From the NCBI GenBank assembly GCA_027604665.1, contig JADGIZ010000128.1:1-24145 (forward strand): a DNA stretch of 24,145 nucleotides, read 5' to 3'. Under the pieces are notes generated by a model. It worked only from the letters and a program-made list of their open reading frames with translations. It was not told where the DNA came from and made no database searches. The stretch comes from Polyrhizophydium stewartii (lineage: Eukaryota; Chytridiomycota; Chytridiomycetes; Rhizophydiales). Both the position numbers and the translations under genes were made by a program. Shown piece by piece: positions 12,401-22,700 of this stretch (within the stretch, counting starts at the first letter, position 1; every line of letters starts with the position of its first letter).

Positions 12401-13251
12401 GGCTGAGTCGTCTTTGACCCATCCAACGTCACTCGCCGATATCAGCGAGGCAGGTCGTGCATCGGCGCTATTTCATTCGCGCAGGGGCTCTGGCGCGCGG
12501 CACTCAAGGACTGCCTCGGCCTCGTCCGCGCCGGCCGTCGCGCCGCGCACGGGGCCGTCCGAGCGTCCTGGCGTTTCTCATGCCAAGCCGCCCGCGCTTG
12601 CAAGATCGCCGGTGCCGCTCGCGACTTTGCAGCGCGATGCCATGCGCCGCGCAGACCCAGGTGGTTTCACTGTTGCCGCCGCCGCCGAGCAGCCCCATGG
12701 GTTTGAGCCGCTGCATAGCAGCTCTGCAGCTCTCGTGTTCCAGCCTCAAGTGGACGACATTGAGCGCGACCTCGAAGTTGTTGCTGCTCTCAATCCCCGT
12801 GCCATCCCGATTGAGTCGGTAGCGCACTTTGCCAAGGCTGCTCGAGCGGAAGCCGCACAGCAAAGGCAGGTGCTGGCCTCTTGCACATCCGAATGGCTCT
12901 TGAACGCCATTTACTGACGAGCCACGCGACAGAATGTCATTGGAAGTCGCTCCCGACGTTGAGACATTCGCCATCTACGACGAGTTTGGCGCGCGGCAGG
13001 AGCTTCGCCTTGGGAGCCCCAAGCGAGAAAACGGCGGTCAGAAGGACAATTATAGGACGAACCAGAGTATCGACACTGCTCAGCGCGCCGAGAGCAACGA
13101 AGTTGCAGGCGAAAACGAGGCATTCGAGGATCGGGTCGACGCGCGAAACGCTGAAGACGACTTTGACGAGACGCTCGAGCTCGAGTATGACGAAGAGCTT
13201 AGATGCTACTGTGACCCGCTCACGGGAAAACTATACGACATCGAGACATAG
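9478..13251 (+). CDS. CFAP20DC: CFAP20-domain-containing protein (CFAP20DC/C3orf67-like)
   Basis: Carries an N-terminal CFAP20 (DUF667) domain, the fold of the axonemal inner-junction protein CFAP20; a flagellar role is inferred. Modelled exons: 9478-9498, 9757-9867, 9951-10014, 10084-10156, 10217-10331, 10392-10443, 10519-10620, 10683-10832, 10891-12869 and 12922-13251, joining in phase to about 954 residues. The start MLKNEFQ runs across intron 1 into GGPAFEIFSSQG. FIVFQIYC, FSTAHREIKTT, LNLTIDLVSL, FRSLDGITI, LRRIFTLK and LTQVINM follow in family order and spacing within the first 185 residues. Exon 9 codes a Ser/Ala/Pro-rich, probably disordered region of about 660 residues. The last exon ends in an acidic stretch and CYCDPLTGKLYD, like the C-terminus I recall for the animal protein. 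The last intron is uncertain: GT donor 12870 to acceptor 12921, or a GC donor at 12866 to acceptor 12932. Confidence 0.87.
10015..10083 (+). other. Phase-neutral 69-nt intron in CFAP20DC
   Basis: The donor CAAG|GTCAAT and acceptor GAGCAG|CATAC enclose 69 nt with a CTGAT branch site. The length is a multiple of three and the intron has no in-frame stop, so retention would insert 23 residues without breaking the protein. Removal gives gap-free spacing against the CFAP20DC family as I recall it (PKDERQQ joined to AYLVQPFIVFQIYC), so splicing is preferred. Confidence 0.55.
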
Positions 13252-13265
13252 ACGCACATTGGGAA

Positions 13266-13299
13266 AGAATGCGGTCCGCGATAAACAGAGGAGCATTCT
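13266..13299. other. Inverted repeat between two convergent genes
   Basis: AGAATGC at 13266-13272 and its reverse complement GCATTCT at 13293-13299 flank a 20-nt loop in the 47-bp gap between the stops of CFAP20DC (13251) and the coiled-coil gene (13301-13299). It could fold as a short hairpin in either transcript. A 7-bp stem is weak, and eukaryotic 3' ends do not depend on such hairpins, so the role is open. Confidence 0.35.
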
Positions 13300-16200
13300 C
13301 ATAGCTTTGAAGGGCTCTTGCGGCCCTCACGAAGCGACCGACTAGCTTCGCCAGACGGTCTTTGAGCTTGTGGAAAGTTTTGGCTGCCTGAAGCAGCCGA
13401 CGCCTTGCGAGCGCCACGGCCGGCCAGATCAGCTTTTGACACGGCAGCAGTGTTTCCAGAAAGCGCAGGAGTGCTTTCCTCGTGTCTGGCGAGTCGTGTG
13501 ACGGAGAGTGCCATCTCGGAACCCAGCATGTCTTGCGAACTTGCCACGGTCGTTGACAGCCGCGGCGGGCGCTTGAGAGGCAGGCCCGCTGCCTTTCTTG
13601 CAAGCTCCCGTTGATCCGAAACTGCGGCCCTGCTTGCAGCCTGATGCTTGAGCAAAGTGCGGCGAGCCAGACCCGGCATGGACTCTGTCGGCCGGGCGTT
13701 GCTTGGGAGGGCTTGCACTGGCTCGTCTTCGGGCACCTCTTCGCAGCTTTGTTGCGCCAGCGCCGGGTGCTGCTCTCCAGCGTGTAGTGCAGCTGATCCT
13801 CGCTTTGACGGCAGCGAAGATTCACATGAGATCCGCTGCGCTGCATCATCCGCCTCTTTCTCCTCATCACCATCGGTCCGGGCAACCGACGAGGTCCTTG
13901 CCGATTGCACGATTGCGGAGAGACGCCTCCTGGCGTATTTCGCGTTGCTATTCCGCAGCGAGCTGCCAGACGCTGCCTTGCTTGGCTGCAGATCGACTGA
14001 CGAGGCAAGGGACTGTAGCCTACCGGAACGGGTCGGCCGCGCACGATCTGCAGGCAACAGCTTGGCTGTGCTTGCCGATTTGGATGCGGACGGCTTCACC
14101 GGCGCCATCGACATATGAGGCGTTGCCGATGATGCTGATCGTTGAAGTAACTCGGAATCCTGCGCAGCAGCCACATGGACGGTCCCCAGCTCGTACTCAA
14201 TCGAGAGCTCAGTGGGAGCAGTCATTTGGGGTCTTGCGCCAACTGCGTCGGCCTCGCTGTGTGTGGCAGTTGCGGATGTGGGCCTGCTGGATGTCGGTGT
14301 CATGTTGTGGCGGCTGACTGGGAAGACTGCGGATCCGCAGCGGCTCGAGAACTGCGATGACGACACTTCCGAGCGGGCTGCTCCCGGCAGCGGACCCACA
14401 GGCATGCTTCCGATCCGCGTTGGAGCGACGGGGCTGGATGGAGATGAAGCAGGAAGCTGAACTTGTGCACTGGAGGATTGAAGGCTTGTGCTTTGCGCCG
14501 CTGCAGCTGGAATCAACGGAGTTGCGGGGGCACTGTTTCTTGGTTGCGGCGATGCAGGTGAGCGCTCGTTGTTGGCGCTGGCGACAATGCTAACCACGCT
14601 CAGCGGTGAAGAGAATGTCGCGTGGGTCTCGCTTGGCGTGGTGGGAGACGCCGAGTATGAAGTCGCTGCGCGCTTTAGGCGCAAGACGTTGACCGCCTTG
14701 CCTGCAATCGACCGCAACGAGGATTTGCTGCCGCTCAGCGGCTTCTTCAGATCGCCCTCGCCCCGGGATGACGTTGCAACCTGCGCGCTCGCGCTGAGGC
14801 CGGCTGCGCCGCGGCTGCTCCTTGCCTCATCGTCATCGCTCCAGTCTCCGCTCATCAAGCTGCCGCGGCTGCCTGTGCTGCGGAGCAAGAAGCGGTCTCC
14901 ACCGCCCTCTGGCTCTCTGCTGTCCAGCCCCAGCTGGCTTCGCGGCCTGCCAAGCAACTCGCGGGACGTGGGCTTGGATCCGAGCGAGTCCTGAGCACCA
15001 CACGTTCAGCGGCCGCAGATGGATGTGCGCATCATGCCACCTCTTACCGACGAAGCCACTCGACTGCGTAAGACTGCGTCGAGCTTGTTGTTGCTCCGAG
15101 ACTGGGTGCGCTTAAGCTCCTCATGAGCCCGCTTCATGCGCTCCTTGAGCTCCCGCTTCTCAGCAGCCTGTGTCTCGGCCGCGCGGGCCTCGGCAGCTTT
15201 CTTTTCGTCTTCATGGCGCTGGCTCTCGAGAAGCATGGCCAGGGTGACACCTGAAATGTATGCGGTCGTCTCGGCGTCCTTGAGCGGGCGCGGACGGTTC
15301 ATCTTCTGCGCCAGGCTAATCAATCGCTCTTGTCTATGCAGAACCTTGAGCGTTCCGCTATCATCCTTGAGCCTCGTTGCCGACCGGATCTTGACCGCCC
15401 ACTTTGCGCCGACGTCATCGCGCTTGCGAATGAGGCTCGCAATTTCTTCTGCATGCACGATCTCGAGGTTGTGGATCACCTCCTCGTAGTGTTGGGTAAT
15501 CTGCTCAATCTGCTGGGCATCCGCGTCCTTTTGCGGAAATGCAGATGCTGCTGTGGCCGCGGCATGCAAATCTAGCAGCGAGTCAGACGAGAAGTTCATG
15601 TTCTGTATCAAAGCGTCGAGCGTCGGGATCGGTGCTGTTTCGTGCTGCCGACTGGCGACGTTGTTTGTGCGTGAGCCGCGGCGCCCCTGTCCAAGTGGCG
15701 ATTCTTGACGCGAGACGGTCTTCTCAAATGCAGCTGAGCGATCAAGCGAGCGATCAAATTCGTCCTGCAATGCATCCAGTCGCGCGACCTCGTGTCTCAG
15801 CAGCTGGATCTCTTCGTCGCGGTCGACAATGGCGGATTGATAGTCGGACAGGATATCCGAAACCCAAGCTCGCTCCGCTTCGGCAACCCGCAGCTGAAAT
15901 TTTGCATCAGCGACTGGGTATTCGGCTGCTACGCTTATGAGGCACACCAAGCAATCGGCAACACACCTCCTCTTCGCTGAGGATCCCCTGCCTGGCAAGC
16001 ACGCTGTAGAGGCGGGAGCATGTGTAGCGGAGCCTCTGGATCTCCTCTTGGCGGCGACGAAGGTGTGTCGAGGAGACCTCGGCAACAGTCTCGAGTGGCT
16101 TGCGCAACTGCTGGTATCTTTCCTCGGCCTCGGAGATGATCCAGTCATCGTATCGCTGCGGCGAGTGTCATCAGACGCATGTCGAGATCAATCCACTGAT

Positions 16201-17738
16201 GCGATATGCAGCGAACCTGGTTGTCCTTGTTCACTTTGCCGATCGCATCCTTCAGGGTTGCTTGGCACTGCGACCGAACGTTGTGCAGCGATGCTCGGTA
16301 GGCTTGCTCCATCTTAAGCAGCTGGCTTCCCATGCGGTTGTATATTTCGCTTGTTGCCAGACGCATTCGTTGGCGCTGGCTGACATCAACCATCTCTTCG
16401 GTGATTTCGAGTTCCTGCAATGTTCACGTGTCAACCAAAGGCGCTCGTGCCGACACTCGTGGCATATAACGAGTTTAAGCAACGCACATCTCGCAGCGCG
16501 TTGTATATTCCGTCGAGCACTTCGAAGTTGGTGATTTCCTCGTCTGTCTGTGTCGCACAGTCGCGCCTCGGCTTGCCTGTTAGATGGTAGCCTTGTTCCT
16601 CTGCCTCACGATCTGCAAGGATTTGCTCGATGGAGATGAGGGACGAGCGCCTTGCCGGCATCGATGTGCGCCGCTGCGAGCGCGAGCTCGACAGCGAAAT
16701 CTGCGAGCCAAGTCGGTCGTCCTGGATTTCCGAGGGTCGTAGCTCAAGGCCGCCCTTTTGGCTGGACGCGTCGCCTGGTTCATGCGAAGCGCGAGCCGAT
16801 TCGGCCAGTTGCACGGACATCCTCCGGAACGCCGAGCTGTTGAGGATATCTGTTCCAAGCGGGTGGTGGATTGATGCACGACGACTGTCGGACAAAGAGG
16901 CGCCTGGTCCAATTGCAGCTGAATGCGGATCCAGAGCCACCGACCCGCGCTGCCGCAGCGCATACTCTGGCGCATGGGGGTTTCCGGCGAGATTGAAGCC
17001 CGGTGGCGGCTCGTATTCAAGCGACTCGGTGGACGCCCGCGGCGAGTCGTCGCTTTTGGTGGCCGGGGTCACGTCCGCGAACGGCGAAACCAGTGCTGCT
17101 CGCGCTTCGCCGATGATGCTGCTGCGACGGGTACTTGATGTTCCCAGGGAATGGCTCAGGCTCGTGCGCCGTGATGTGAGCGAGTGTCTTGGTGGATCGT
17201 CTGTGCTGCGGGCCGAGCTCGAGGGCGACGACGAGCGAGGAGCCAGGAGATCGTTCTGCGGTGCCAAAGTGGACTCCTGAGTCTCGCTGAGCTCGTCCTT
17301 GATGCTGACCGACTTGTGGATTCCGCGCGGGCCATGCGCCAAAATGCCCGACAGCGGCTGTCCCGACCCAGAGGCCGATCCGGCGCTGGAGCCCAAGCCA
17401 GTGCTGGAGGCCAAGCCGCTGGCGCTCGCATCAAGGCCGGACGCCGAGCGCGAGGACGGGATCTGTCGCCGCGGAGGTCCGGATGCCAAGCCTGGCTCTC
17501 CTTCGCTGGGCTTGGTGCTGCCATCTTTGGGCGAGGCCGGCAGCTCTGGGCAGGCAAGTGATGCGAGATCGGCTCCACGTGCGCCGCCGCGCTGGTGGCT
17601 GATGCTCTTATAGAGTGTGCCGCGGGGGACGTCTGGCTTCCGCGCGGCCAGCGGTGCCTGCTCCTCGCCCTCTTCTTCCTCGGCCTCGGACTCCAGGATA
17701 GGGAAGATGGCGGGCGGCGGCTGCGATCTCAGTGCCAT
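13299..17738 (-). CDS. Ser-rich coiled-coil protein of unknown function ending in SKL
   Basis: Modelled exons are 17738-16488, 16414-16217, 16155-15967, 15893-15048 and 14990-13299. All four GT-AG introns (73, 61, 73, 57 nt) are phase 0 and the product is about 1391 residues. Residues 1-390 are Ser/Pro/Arg-rich and probably disordered. CATQTDEE near 395-402 precedes a charged alpha-helical region of some 430 residues with coiled-coil character (EITEEMVDVSQRQRMRL, EERYQQLRKPLE, DRDEEIQLLRHEVARLD, KRELKERMKRAHEEL). Residues after about 830 are again Ser/Ala-rich and end in KSPSKL, a match to the PTS1 peroxisomal signal. I do not recognise the family with confidence. The ATQTD motif followed by helices recalls C10orf67 (DUF4709), a weak guess. 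The start is the ATG 58 bp after the palmitoyltransferase stop; the frame is open further upstream but overlaps that gene. Confidence 0.8.
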
Positions 17739-17796
17739 CGTGTCTGCTTCGCAAGCAAAGCGCAATGCAGAGGCGCCGAGCAAAGCACTCCTCGCT

Positions 17797-19566
17797 TCAT
17801 TTGTGGTTTGCGCCTTTGAGGGTTTGCTGCCGATCAAATAGCAGCTCGTCATCGCTGTCGATTTGGGCGTCATTGGGCACCATCTCCGTCCGCGCCAGGC
17901 CGTCCTTGGGGATGTTGTCGTCAAAGTCGTCCTCATAGCTGTCAAAATCGGTGCTGGACTCGAGGGGATCGCCATGGTTATGGCCGTGACCATGCGTGTG
18001 ATCGTGGTGGTGGTCGTGCCAGGCTGCTCCCTCTGCCTGTCGGAGCTGCTCCTCTCGGTCTGCCTGGGTGATTGGTGCAACAAGGTAACCCTCGCTGTCT
18101 GCGCGAACAGCGCTGCCGGGCACCGCACCGGCCTGCCGCGCCGCGCGAGCTGCCATGCGCTCTTGGCGAGAAGGCTTCCCGTACGGGTACTTGCGATACA
18201 GATAGTACTCCCGTGGCGGCCACATCGGGGCGGGTCCGGCGCTGGCGTTGGTCTCAAACGACAAGCCATCGCCTGGCGCTGCCTGTGGCATCCACCACAG
18301 GTACCAGCGGTCGCCAAACACGGCGCACATGTTGCGCCAGAAGCCGAGATCATATGGATACACGCAGTTCTTTGGGATCTTGTCGCGGCGCACCAGATCC
18401 TCGATCTTTGAGTTTTCGAGCGACTCGATGGTGGTTGTGTTTGCCGAGATGTAAAAGAACTGCCAAAGGTTGAGCAGTCCGACGCTGAAAAGAAGTGCGA
18501 AACAGATGACGATGTTGATGATCATGAACAGAATCTCCATGTCGTCTGCGGGAGGCGTGTAGAACTCGAGCGGCTTGCTGCCAAAGTTGCCGCCGCTCGA
18601 GTACAGCTTGGCGAGTGCGTTTTGGTACGCAACCAGATCCCACATCCGCAGGGCGAACAGGCCCAGGCACCACGAGGACGCGATCGTCACAGAGACCAGG
18701 AAGCGCACAAAATGCGGCAGGTTGTGGTGCCCGATGCAGGTGTTGAGCCAGGGGCCTGTGCGCACGGGCCGTCAGCGGTGCGAGTTGCGGGGTCGCAGAG
18801 CGCACCGCGACCCACAGTGGTGGTCCATGCGCAGCACGCAGCGGTTGCAGTACGAGCAGTGGTGGCTCCGCGGCGGCTTATAGCACAGGCACGTCCGGCA
18901 CCATCTGGGGCGCACGCGGCGGGCGCCGGTCCGGCGTCCGGCCTTGGCCTGGTCGCCGCCGCTCCTGGTCCGCTGCTCGGCGCGGCGCACGCTGGTGCTG
19001 GTGCCGCCGCTGCCGCCGCCTCCAGCGCCTGCAGCAGGCTTGGTCTTGGTCTTTGCCTTGGACTTTGCGGCTTGCTTCGCCTTGGGCCTGCTGCGGCTGC
19101 TGCCGGCGCCCGCATCGGCGTCCGTGTCGGCGTCGGCGTCCGAAGCGCCATTGTCGCCGCCCGAGGCCGCGAGCGGATCGTAGCCCTTGGGCACGGCGCC
19201 TGGGTCGGTCACGCATCCGAGGTAGTAGTTGACATAGATGGACACCACGGCGAGGTAGAACGGCCCCACAAGCAGCAGCTGGCTGCGCTCGGTGTGGTAG
19301 TCGAGCCACTTGTCCAGCACAAGGAGCTGTCGTCGGCCGAAGCGGCGTCAGCACGCGCCGCATCCTCGAGGCAGGTGTCGTGCGCCGCAGATGCAGCCGA
19401 CGGCGGCCTGGCAGCGGCCTGGCGGCCCGGCCTCCAGCGGCGCAGCAGGCCGCCACGCAGCGCGGGGCCGCACCTTGGTCGTGACGGGCACAAACGTGAT
19501 GAGGCCGATGGTGAACACGACAAAGACCCAGCCAAAGCGCTTGATGGCCGAGTCGTCGCAGCACAT
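17797..19566 (-). CDS. PFA4: DHHC palmitoyltransferase, Pfa4/ZDHHC6 type
   Basis: Integral membrane S-acyltransferase that attaches palmitate to cysteines; Pfa4 in yeast acts at the endoplasmic reticulum. Modelled exons are 19566-19474, 19326-18816 and 18755-17797, in phase to 520 residues. The start has a strong GCCGCC context. Four hydrophobic segments lie near residues 12-28, 47-68, 217-237 and 274-299. The DPG motif is at 72-74. The Cys-rich domain runs from WCRTC to DHHC (199-202), with the catalytic Cys codon split by the second intron, then [15 protein letters not shown] at 309-312 matches the TTxE motif. [10 protein letters not shown] stretch followed by DRWYLWWMP supports the Pfa4 group. 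Oddities are an insertion of about 80 residues, Asp/Ala then Lys/Ala/Gly-rich, between DPG and the Cys-rich domain, and a His-rich patch at 448-462. The C-terminus is acidic. Confidence 0.93.
17974..18018 (-). other. His-rich patch in the palmitoyltransferase tail
   Basis: This segment codes residues 448-462, reading [15 protein letters not shown], ten His in fifteen residues, in the cytosolic C-terminal tail. Such HxH runs are known from metal transporters and chaperones; I do not know them as a Pfa4 feature. Metal binding is an inference. Confidence 0.75.
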
Positions 19567-19735
19567 GGCGGCAACGCGAATCAACCGAAAAGGCGGGATG
19601 CGAGTGCTTTTATGACGGAAACGGCGGCAGCAGGCCGCCCATACATGAAATACGGAGGGTGTGGCAGGGGGAAGATTCAAATCAGGGCCGTGGGGGTGGC
19701 GGTAGTGGTGTTGGTGGTGCAATGAGGCGTCTACG
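19567..19735. other. Intergenic gap between AAA ATPase and palmitoyltransferase
   Basis: The 169 bp between the AAA ATPase stop and the palmitoyltransferase start, both on the minus strand, must hold the 3' end of one gene and the promoter of the other. It includes a GGTGGC/GTGGTG-rich stretch around 19687-19720. No RNA gene or named promoter element was seen. Confidence 0.5.
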
Positions 19736-22700
19736 TCATGCGGCGGGCTTTGGCGGCGCGACTGCCTGGATCTGACGGCTGCCGCCTGCAAAGTCGAACC
19801 CCCAGCCGCGCGACTTCTTGCCGTTGCGCCGCGATGCGCCGTCGCCAAACATGCTGTCCCACTTGCGCAGATCGACAAGCGTCTGCATCTCGTCGGTCAG
19901 CGACGGCGGCACCTCGGCAAAGGCTGCCTCGAAGTGAGCGGCTGTAAGCGGCTCGAGCACGTGGATCTGCGGCTCCTCGCGCGCTGGGGCTGACTCGCCA
20001 GAGCTCGGCGCCGATGCAGCGTGCACGCTGCGGTGTCGGCGACCGACCGTGGGGGCCGCGGCGGGTTGCGACCAGCGACGCGCCGCGGGGGCAGCCTTGG
20101 GAGCGCCAAGATGGGCGGACCAGTCGTCGAGCTGCGCGAGATGCTCGCGGACGGCCTCCGAGGTCACGGGCTGGTCGTCCGTGCCCTTGAGCAGGTCGCG
20201 AACAATCGACTCTTTGACGCGCGCCAGCGCGGCCGAGACGCACAGATTCTTGAGATCGGACCCCGAGTACAGCTCGGTGCGCTCGGCAAGCGCATCAATG
20301 TCGACGTTGCTGTCGAGCGGCTCGTCCTGGAGCAGCTTGCGCAGGATGCTTGCGCGTGCATCCTTGTTGGGCAGGTCGATCAAGATGCGGCGCGGCATGC
20401 GGCGCAAGATCGCATCGTCAAGGTCGAACGGGCGGTTGGTCGCACCGAGCACAATGACGCCACTGTTGTTGGACTTGAGGCCGTCCCACTCGGCCATGAA
20501 CTCGTTCATGATCTCGCGGCGGCTTGAGCTGCTGCTGTCGTTGCGCCGCGCAGCAAACAGGGCATCGGCCTCATCAAGAAACACCACGCACGGCGCAATC
20601 TTGCGTGCCAGCGTGAAGATGGCCCGCACGTTCTTCTCGCCTTCGCCAACGTACTTGTCCAGCACGTCCGACAAGCCCACGTTCATGAAGCGCGCGCCGG
20701 AGCTCTTGGCAACGGCCTTGGCGAGCATCGTCTTTCCTGTGCCCGGAGGCCCGAACAGCAGCACGCCGCTGATGGCAGACCGCGAGAGGATACCCTTTGA
20801 AAAGAACTCTGGTCGCAGCATTGGCAGGGTGACCAGTGTCTGCAGCATGAGCTTTGTCGCCGGCGGAAGCACCAAGTCCGAGAAGCCGACCTGGATGTTG
20901 CTCGGGCTGACGACGGTGGACATGATGCGTTTTTCGTACTGGTTGATGGCATGGCCCTTGCGTCGGATGAGCTGCTGCAGCATGGCGGATTCGTTGCTGT
21001 CGTTGACTTCTGACGAGACGCTCGCCCTGGATGCACTCATGGATGAGAAGCCGGAGCGGGCATTTTCTGCTGGTGCGTCGGAAGAGCCTGCAGTATTCGC
21101 AGAGGATTCTTCGATTGAGCCGCCCGAAGAAGTAGCCGATTCGCGGCTCAAACGAGATATCTCGGTTTTCTGGAGCACGTTGAGAGCCTCGAGCAGGTGT
21201 GAAAGCGTGACGGTTGGCGGATGCGACGCGCTGCTCGGCGCAGATGCACGCTCGGCCTCGTCGATGCTGCAGCCGATCGCCAGGTTGACCAGCTTTTCAA
21301 TCTGCATGAGTGGCCAGAGGGCGGTCTCAAGCATGCCTAGTAGCGAGACAATGTTCTGTGGCATCTCGACATAGGGCTGGAATCGGACGAGGTCGATGCC
21401 GTCTGCGAGAGCAATCAAGGCATACTCGGAGACGTCAAAGCCTCGGCGCAGGCACTCGGCCTCGATGTTGCCCCAGTTGATGCGGCGAAGATGCACGGCC
21501 ATGTCGTCTTGTAGAGCCTCAACGTGCATGCTGATGCGGTTGTGTCCGTCGATCGCGTCAGGAAAGTCTTTTGAGGGCGATGCTGCTGGGTTGGCGTCGG
21601 CGCTGCCGCTGGTGTCGGCGCTGGCATTGGCGCTGGCGTCGGCGCTGCTGGTGGCGCTGCTGATGTCGCTGGTGCTGGAATTTGCATTGCCGACTTTGTC
21701 AGGATCGGCGGCGCCAAGGTCGCCCGTTGGCTGAGGATGAGCAGGAGTCGGCGAAGCGATGTCGATCGGCGGGGTGACAGGGCATGGCGGAGTAATCTCG
21801 ACCTTCTCGAAATCCTGGCTTGCGCTGTCAAGCGGCGTTTCAAAGAGCTTTCCATCGGTCCAGACGCTGCTGTGGATGTTTTCTGTTTCAAGGTCCATGA
21901 GCCCACTGGAACCCTCAAACAGCTCCGAATAGAACAGCGGCTCCTTGTCGACGTTGGCAAAGTTGGCCAGCGACGGTGAGCACCCAGCGACAAAAACGGC
22001 AGGAATTTTGTGGTCTCGGCGAAGCGAGAGCACAAGATCCATGATGGCGAGAACGACGCTCTTGCCATGGCCGCCGCGTGCCTCCAGGATGTCGACGGTG
22101 TCCCTGAGATAGATCACGAGCCGCCGTGCAGGCGATGTAGCCGAGCGCGCGATAATCTCGGCGCGCAAGACGAACAAAATAGCTTCGATCTGCTGGTTTG
22201 AAAGGGCAACGTCGTAATGCGTGCTGTCGGGCTGCATTTTGAACGGCACTGGCAAAGGGTTCAAAGCGCTTTGATTGCCCAAGACCGATCCATCTCGCGG
22301 AGATGGCTCATCGTGCGGCTCGCGCTGGAGTGAGATATTCGTGATGCGGATAATAGGCTTCGTGCTTGCGTCCGCAGCGTCAGACGCAGAGGTACTTGCG
22401 CCAGACTCGGGCAGAGCGCCCGACGCGGGTGTGGACTCTTGCACCGCGACGGGTTTGGCCGCCTCCTGCACAAAGTTGACCTTGACAAAGAGCGGCTGGC
22501 GCTCGGTGGCGGGGTCGCTCGCGGCCGTCGATGATCTGCTCGTTGTTGCGCCGAAGCCAAACGGACTGCCGCGGATGCCGCGCGACGGCAGGTTTCCCAT
22601 GTCGTCTACTTCGTCGCCTTCCTCGTCCTCGTCGAGCTCCTGGTTGTTCGCGATGTCGTCTGAGCCGTCGTCGTCCTCGATCGACGCAGCATCGAACTGG

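Noticed and set aside
10800..12917. 705-codon plus-strand frame as an independent gene
   Set aside because: It is the large exon of CFAP20DC: the upstream exon ends in the matching phase at 10832, and CFAP20-domain codons lead into it. Its first 30 codons fall in the proposed intron.
17739..18353. Upstream extension of the coiled-coil gene's first exon
   Set aside because: The frame stays open but overlaps the conserved 3' exon of the palmitoyltransferase in another frame. The ATG at 17738, 58 bp past that gene's stop, is the simpler start.
18622..19725. 367-codon open frame on the plus strand
   Set aside because: Antisense to the palmitoyltransferase exons; Ala/Gly-rich with no motif. Treated as a shadow.
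20049..21374. 441-codon open frame on the plus strand
   Set aside because: It lies antisense to the AAA ATPase core, whose Walker motifs are unmistakable; GC-rich DNA leaves long antisense frames open. Its translation shows no recognisable domain.
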